From Saussurea involucrata (Eukaryota > Streptophyta > Magnoliopsida > Asterales > Asteraceae): 64,000 nt of DNA. The notes beneath the pieces are model-generated. The model was not told the origin of the DNA, did not search any database, and saw nothing but the letters and a program-made list of their open reading frames with translations. The stretch is from NCBI GenBank assembly GCA_033807775.1, contig CM066317.1, positions 34,847,870-34,911,869 of the forward strand, read 5' to 3'. This document shows positions 58,747 to 64,000 of this stretch, piece after piece; within the stretch, counting starts at the first letter, position 1, and each line of letters starts with the position of its first letter. The position numbers and the translations under genes were made by a program.

Positions 58747-59037
58747 TTGGATCTTCCACCTGAGTTGGAAGGGATCCATAATACTTTTCACGTGTGTTAT
58801 CTTCGGAAATGCTTAGCCGAAGAACAAGATGTGATTCCACTCACTGATGTGAGAATAGATGAAAAGAGCCGATGTGTAGAAGGACCAGAGGCAATTTTGG
58901 AAAGATCGGTTAGAAAGCTACGTAGTGGTAAAGAGGTAGCTATGTTGAAAGTACAGTGGAAACACCATAGAGGTACTAATGTAACTTTAGAGTCAGAAGA
59001 GAGTATGAGGGATAGGTATCCTCATTTGTTTACCTGA
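58747..59037 (+). pseudogene. Element F integrase/chromodomain-like tail
   Basis: A stretch of 96 codons resembles the end of chromovirus pol: LPPELEGIHNTFHVCYLRKC, PLTDVRIDEK, then VRKLRSGKEVAMLKVQWKHH ending in HLFT. It is similar to the tail of B (29441-29691). It has no start of its own and the upstream frame is broken, so it is a remnant. The polypurine tract AGTTGGGGAGTAT follows near 59067. Confidence 0.85.
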
Positions 59038-59079
59038 CTTTGATTTCGGGGACGAAATCATTTTCAAGTTGGGGAGTAT

Positions 59080-61552
59080 TGTAACATCCTAAATTTTGTT
59101 GTTATTATTTTAATAAGATTTAGAATGTATTTGTATTTGGAGTAACCTTGAATTATATAAAGAATTATAATTCAATTAGGGTTAAAATACAAATATTGAA
59201 AGTTTAAAGATTTCTTTTGAGAATATTAAACTTAAGGGTTATTATTATGAGTTTTATTTATGTATAAGGTGTGTATGTCTTTTCTTTGAAAGTTAAGGGT
59301 GCATTTGGTAAATACTCTTGTGACTCATGTTAACTAATGAGGAGGTGGCAATCATCTAGTCATTAAGACTAATTGTGAGTATGAGTTTGTGTGAGTGTGT
59401 GATATTTGGGTGTGTTACGGTTTGAGAGAAAGAAAACCGAGAGAGAGAAAGGAATCGAGAAGAAGGAGAAGAAAAAGGGAAACAAAGATTTCAGTTGGGT
59501 TTTGAAGTAATTGAAGACATCAAAAGGTAAACCATTCTTAACTTTTATGTTTATAATTGTTAGATAAGTTTAGAAATGGGTTTTTATGATAAATAGATGT
59601 TTTGGGAAAATTTGAGTACATGAGTAGGTGTAGTTTATAACCTTAATCATATCTGCACATTTTCAGAAACATGCATAGAGTAAAAGTATAAAAATCTGGG
59701 TTAAGGATGAACAGAGAGGACTGAGACTTGGATGAACATCATCGAAGTCGCAACCTTGAGTTGCGACATTCATGATTGTCGCAATGGGCAGTTGCGAATC
59801 AGTAGTGAAGTCGCAGTAAACAATTGCGACTTGGAGTTGGAGTCGCAACAGTTGACTGCGATTTGGTACTGTAGTCGCAACAGTTGACTGCGACTTGGAG
59901 TTGAGATCGCAGTAGAAGACTGCGACTTGGGTTGGAATCGCAATGGTGAGTTGCGATTTGGAGTTGAAATCGCAACAGTTGGTTGCGACTTGGCTTAGTG
60001 CACTGCGATTTAAGATGTGGTTTTAGAGATTAAGGATTTTAGCTGTGAAGGGTTCTGTTTTATAAATTAATATCAGTATATGTAAATTGGATATTACAGT
60101 AAACTGTGGTAGTGAAGAAAGGAGTCCCTTACAAGTTAAAAAGGATTAAAAGAAGTGATAACGCATCAGGTGAGTTTATTCAACTCTCTTTAAAATTCAG
60201 TAATTAATATTGAAATAAATGTTTTATATGTATGCTTGAATATGTTTATAAAGACTTGATTAAGTCAGAGATAAGTCCAAGAGGGCGATTAAAAGTTATG
60301 CTATAATGATCCCCGTGCTAAATTGCTATGAAGGGATAATTAAGAAGTTGATGAACCAGGGTTATTAATATTCCTTATAATGAATATGATTATTTGTTAT
60401 ATGCAATCTGTTATATGACTATGAACTCTAAATACGATTTTGAGGCTATATTATGATAGATTATAAAGACCTATCTTTGAGTCCAAAAATGTAGATAACA
60501 TTTGAGATGTTGATCCCCGTGCTAAATTGCAGAGAGGAGATAGTTAAGAGATTGTGATGAGGAGCTAATAATATATTCTAAATTTGTTGTATATATAGAA
60601 TATGCTCAGAGAAATGATATATTGTATGCCAGACGCATATACTAGTATCGATTATTATATTTATATATTATGTGTTTTTACTAAAAATAGGCATCCGGTC
60701 ATTGAGGGCACTTGGGTACGGTATAATGGGAATCGATTACTCGCCATAGACAAAAGGGGTGTAATTTTTAGTAGTTGGGTGTACCTTGAATCATCGTGGG
60801 TCCCGATTGAGTATCGCGATATTATAATCCCATTGGGACCATTGATTCTGAGGTGGAATGTGGAATAAACAGTTTTTGTTTAATAATTCCCATTTCGATT
60901 TGGGAAGATCGGAGATTTCCCAGTGATGAGAGGAAGATCTGAGATAGGCATAAAGTAATTTGTAATCTCTACTTCCTGATTAAGAAATAGGCAGGTTTTG
61001 ACTTGTAATTTCTTGTGTTTGAGTAATGAATGTGAATCTGAGATGATGCATAGTATATTCTTAAAATTGTTGTTACGATTAGATGAGTTAGTCGTAGGAA
61101 TAGGAGTGGGGCAGATTTCCCGATTTGGAAAGGAGTTGTCGAACGGTAAGATGGGTGAGAACAGGTTTGAGTTATCTGTTCATATTTTATTTATTAAATT
61201 TTATTTTGATTTGAGTATTCTCACTAGGCGAAAGCCTAATGTTTCAAGTTGAATCTTCTTACCAGGTACAAGCTCCGGGAAGTAAGCAGGGATGAGAGAA
61301 GAGAACTTTTGAAAAGATTCAGATTTAGAGATAACGAAGGATCTAGTTATTCTTTGAAGCTTTTGGGACAGTTGTTTAGATAACTTGATTAATCTGATTA
61401 TTATGATGTGAATAGATTAATAAGTTATTTAAGTAGTGTCGTTTGTACATAGAAACCTTACATTTGATCCTCAGATCATATAAGTTTGAAGTTTTGATCA
61501 TAACTTGTGGTAATTTTAAGGTTTAAATTGACTCTGTTTTTAGAGTGTTTCA
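59080..61552 (+). repeat. Element F 3' LTR (2473 bp)
   Basis: Same length as the 5' copy and about 99% identical by eye. The dyad array lies at 59747-59989, with a single base change in one stem (GCGAA for GCGAC in unit 2). Confidence 0.93.
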
Positions 61553-62023
61553 CTGTCGTCCGATGAGATTCTTTGGGATTAGCCTGAAATCTGGCACACA
61601 AACATGTTGAGAACATGATGTCTGGCCTACTAGCAGTTAAGTACATTAATGATCTAATCATCCCTCGGTAGGTTCGAACATCAACTGCTTTTCCATCTGG
61701 ATCTAAACCAATCTTCGCACCATGAGCCATCGGAGTGAGAATTGTAGTGCTCTTATCCATTTTGAATTTCTTCAAAATATCAAAGACATATATTTGACTG
61801 GTTGATGAAGATTCCATCAGGTAATTGCTTAACTTGAAGTCCTAGGAAAAAATTTATTTCTCCCATCATGCTCATCTGAAACTTGGAGGTCATGAGATCA
61901 GAAAACCAAGTACACAAAGAAGCATTAGTAGCACCAAAAATTATGTCATCAACATAAATTTGTACTAAGCAAATATCATGATCTTCACGATAAATGAATA
62001 AAGTTGTGTCTATAGCTCCCTTG
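61553..62023 (-). pseudogene. Element E reverse transcriptase C-half
   Basis: Minus strand: GAIDTTLFIYREDHD, then the catalytic LVQIYVDDIIFGATN, GEINFFLGLQVKQ, KKFKMDKSTTILTPM, YRGMIRSLMYLTASRPDIMF and NPKESHRTTVK, where F is inserted. A frame change near 61830 interrupts the ORF. Sequence upstream of GAIDTT is absent; the next base belongs to D. Confidence 0.85.
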
Positions 62024-62026
62024 ACG

Positions 62027-62906
62027 AGTCACAGAGGATCGAGTGGCCCAAATCCATAAACAAATGGATGCTCTGCGCAGGCCCGTGCCTCCACCTGGTG
62101 CACCTCTACAACAGATGGAAGAGGTGGTGTACAGATATCTGTACAACAGAAGTGCCAGAGATATTCTGCCACCAACCATTCAAGATCCCAACTTCCATGC
62201 TAACCTCGAAAATACCTTCACAAGAACAACACCCAAGCCAAAACACCAAGTCTTCTCAGAGTCCAAAATCGACAAAGTCATATACTGTAAGTTTTCTCAA
62301 ACTAGAACCACTCCTAAGGTTTCCTATAACATCTATAAGGTCAAAAGGGAGGACAGAACCATGACCCAATTCTCAGATGCTGATCTGAGAAATCTAAGTC
62401 CCTACGACCTACCCGACCTTCTCAAATGGACGAAAGAGAACTTCACTACAGATGCAATTCAAAGGGCATACAGGGTGATCAGGAAAGCCATGCGAGAGAA
62501 ACTTCTGCTATACAGCCTTGTCGACTTCCAATTAGGACGAGATCTCGGAGTAAGAAACCTAAATCTCCGACCTCCAGAAAATGTCTGCCCATCCTCTGCC
62601 ATACCAAACTCGATCATTACATCTCCAAGAGTTGGGTTAGTTTATCAAGATCCTGCTGGGAAGTCAAGATTGTTCGTAGAGATAGACTGTCAGAAGTATG
62701 GAACAAATACTTTGACAGAGTTCAGAGCAAGCCTCGTGGAACATAGAGGAACGGAGCTCATGAATCAAGCTCTCGCAGATAGACTGATAGAGGTCATCGA
62801 CCAAGTAATCAACTTCAGAACCCTCTGCATCAGTTTCTATCAAGAGCTTAGAGAACTAGGATTCGACAACAGAAGTTTCAACGACTTCAAAGACGCCAAC
62901 GTCTGA
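62027..62906 (+). CDS. Element D accessory ORF, C-terminal half
   Basis: Open in frame from the E junction to TGA at 62904-62906, 292 codons, no stop inside. Conserved pieces are VAQIHKQMDALRRPV, then LLLYSLVDFQLGRDLG, GLVYQDPAGKSRLFVEIDCQ and LTEFRASLVEHRG, which align with the E ORF (FDFQLAVE, YRDQSGVRRFLRFDEI, TLKIIRFQLDHRL). It is one ORF with 44670-45802, separated by E. Role unknown. Confidence 0.75.
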
Positions 62907-62927
62907 TATCCTCTAACAACCTCAGCA

Positions 62928-64000
62928 TGTAATAACCATGACCAAAAGTGGAAGAGTTTTAGTCTTGTGGTTAATTTAATAAAGAACTGAAGTTGAGGGA
63001 CTAGTTTGTAATTTGGGTTAAGGTATAAAAACCCAAATGATTGGCACAAAACCCTAGTTTTGGTCAATCAATTGGTGTGTGTGTGTGTGTCGGCTGGGAA
63101 TTTGGAGAGAAAGGGGAAAAGGGGTTTTAGAGCACTTGTGCAAGTGAAGAGGAAGACAATCAATCCTTGAAATCAGAAGAAGGAGTAAAGTTGGGATTTG
63201 ATTTCTGCAAGTAATCTCATCAGGTAATTCCATATTCCGATTTCGTATCTTGCTGTTTTGATTAGATTGTTAAGTATTTAGAGAATCTCTTGTAAAGTGA
63301 TAAAAGATATCTTGAGGGAGAGATTAAGCAAACTAATTGTGTTTGAGTAGCTAAGATCGGTGAGAATTGGATATTTATTATGCATTAAGTCGGTTATCGC
63401 TTTATCGTATGATTTAAGGAGTTTTAATTAAGAATTTGCTTCTGAAATTCGTCCAGCGCTGCGTCCGGAAAGTTCTTCGGTAGAATGTTACCGGGTAATA
63501 ACCCGGATGGCACCCTGTGGTGTCCGGGTGAGTTAGTTCCCGGATATTTTCCGTAAAGTAATTAGTTGTCTGGTAAGTTAAGCATCCGGAAAGTAGATAG
63601 TTATCCGGTAAGTGTTAATACCCGGTAAGTATAAGTTGTCCGAAAAGCTAGTTGTGTCCGGAAAGCTAGTTGTGTCCGGTAAGCGGGTTGTGTCCGGTAA
63701 GATTTGTGTCCGGAAAGTGGTGTAGGATCTGAGCAGTATACCTCTTATCCTTTTCTCAGGTAGATCTCTTGAAAGTCGGAAGCGAAGTAAGAAAAGATCT
63801 TAAACGCATCAGGTGAGTTTTCTAACTAAAATGTGTAACTTTTGATGTGTTTCTAAAGCAAGACATGATGAATAATGCCATGTTTATTTTTATGCTTTTA
63901 TCGACATGATAGTTGTTTAAAGTTTTATGTGGGATGTATGCATACATTGATTTTGTTGTAAATTGGCTAAGTCGGGGGGTGTGGCCTGCCAGCTCGTGCC
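62928..64000 (+). mobile_element. Element G: LTR of a further retrotransposon, continues past the window
   Basis: Starts TGTAATAACCATGACC inside D. Features are a (GT)n run at about 63073, a donor CAG|GTGAGT at 63812/63813 in an AACGCATCAGGTGAGTTT context identical to that of F, and an array of TCCGG[T/A]AAG repeats (63464-63717). No ORF. It is probably a gypsy-type long LTR; no primer site or coding part is seen. Confidence 0.65.
63464..63717 (+). repeat. TCCGG[T/A]AAG tandem array
   Basis: Copies start at 63464, 63585, 63604, 63620, 63639, 63657, 63675, 63693 and 63709; the last eight have a period of 16-19 bp. Between the first two are related CCGGG palindromes (63490-63545). Confidence 0.9.

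Larger units (their letters stand above)
52527..61552 (+). mobile_element. Element F: Ty3/gypsy-derived, long LTRs, almost non-coding (LARD-like)
   Basis: Flanked by the 8-bp direct repeat CTGTCGTC (52519-52526 and 61553-61560) inside the RT of E. LTRs are 2473 bp each, starting TGTAACATCC and ending GGTGTTTCA/GAGTGTTTCA. By eye they differ at about 17 positions. The internal 4.08 kb lack gag, protease, RT and RNase H; only an integrase/chromodomain tail remains. Such an element must be mobilised in trans. Confidence 0.9.
45803..62023 (-). mobile_element. Element E: Ty1/copia, minus strand, 5'-truncated, split by F
   Basis: On the minus strand it reads RT C-half (62023 leftwards), RNase H, a non-coding region with dyad array and purine tracts, a long accessory ORF, polypurine tract and a 199-bp 3' LTR. 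F interrupts it at 52527-61552 between RT and RNase H with frame kept. There is no 5' LTR, gag, integrase or N-terminal RT. It is inserted inside D's accessory ORF; ACG is shared at both junctions (45800-45802 and 62024-62026). Confidence 0.82.
38664..62927 (+). mobile_element. Element D: Ty1/copia with accessory ORF, split by E, cut by G
   Basis: 5' LTR, primer site, gag, protease, GAG-pre-integrase, start of integrase, a non-coding region with purine tracts, then a long accessory ORF in two halves (44670-45802 and from about 62027 to 62906). E lies between the halves. RT, RNase H and most of integrase are deleted. G is inserted 22 bp after the accessory ORF, so the 3' LTR is not in the window. 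The layout resembles Sirevirus-type copia elements, which is inference. Confidence 0.82.

Overview
The window is nuclear DNA from a flowering plant, most likely a eudicot. Evidence is GT-AG introns in three host genes, a TOC1-type clock regulator, a plant VTI1-type SNARE, and dense nested plant transposable elements. Species cannot be named from the sequence; the retrotransposon accessory ORFs resemble ones I know from asterid genomes, which is only a hint. No rRNA, tRNA, CRISPR array or bacterial operon is present.

Region 1 (1-12.5 kb) is the gene island. It holds a short membrane protein of unknown function (543-1670, +), a Qb-SNARE of the VTI1 family in five coding exons (4873-7129, +) and a TOC1/PRR1-like pseudo-response regulator in six coding exons (7675-11637, -). 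The last two converge tail to tail. Small elements sit between and inside these genes: two PIF/Harbinger-type MITEs with TAA target duplications, a Stowaway MITE, a tRNA-derived SINE head, and inverted-repeat elements in an intron of the first gene and in one of TOC1.

Region 2 (12.5-21.2 kb) is DNA transposons and one LINE. A palindromic MITE is split by a 5'-truncated L1-type LINE on the minus strand (12674-14918). A 314-bp Mutator-type MITE carries five copies of a perfect 12-bp palindrome. A 4.25-kb Mutator-like element (15745-19999) has an 8-bp target duplication, a broken FAR1/MULE transposase, an intact OTU-type cysteine protease ORF, and an inverted second copy of its own left end.

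Region 3 (21.2-64 kb) is a stack of nested LTR retrotransposons, called A to G here. A is a Ty3/gypsy fragment. It abuts B, a chromovirus whose 3' LTR was hit twice: by C (Ty3/gypsy, 29844-38583, TSD AATTT) and by D (Ty1/copia, from 38664). D is split by E (Ty1/copia, minus strand, 5'-truncated, 45803 to about 62023). E is split by F (Ty3/gypsy-derived, nearly non-coding, 52527-61552). D is hit again by G (LTR only, from 62928 to the window edge). The order of insertion is therefore B before C and D, D before E and G, E before F. LTR pairs of C and F differ at only about 17-20 positions each by eye, so both are recent.

The most unusual signals are: (i) arrays of about 21-nt inverted repeats at a strict 31-32 bp period in F's LTR and, with the same geometry but different sequence, in E's untranslated region; (ii) dyad or tandem arrays private to each element in A, C, D and G; (iii) a perfect AG|GTGAGT splice-donor consensus in all five gypsy-like LTRs, with a matching CAG|GT acceptor in three; (iv) a long accessory ORF downstream of pol shared by D and E; (v) E joined to D at its truncated end without loss of D coding sequence.
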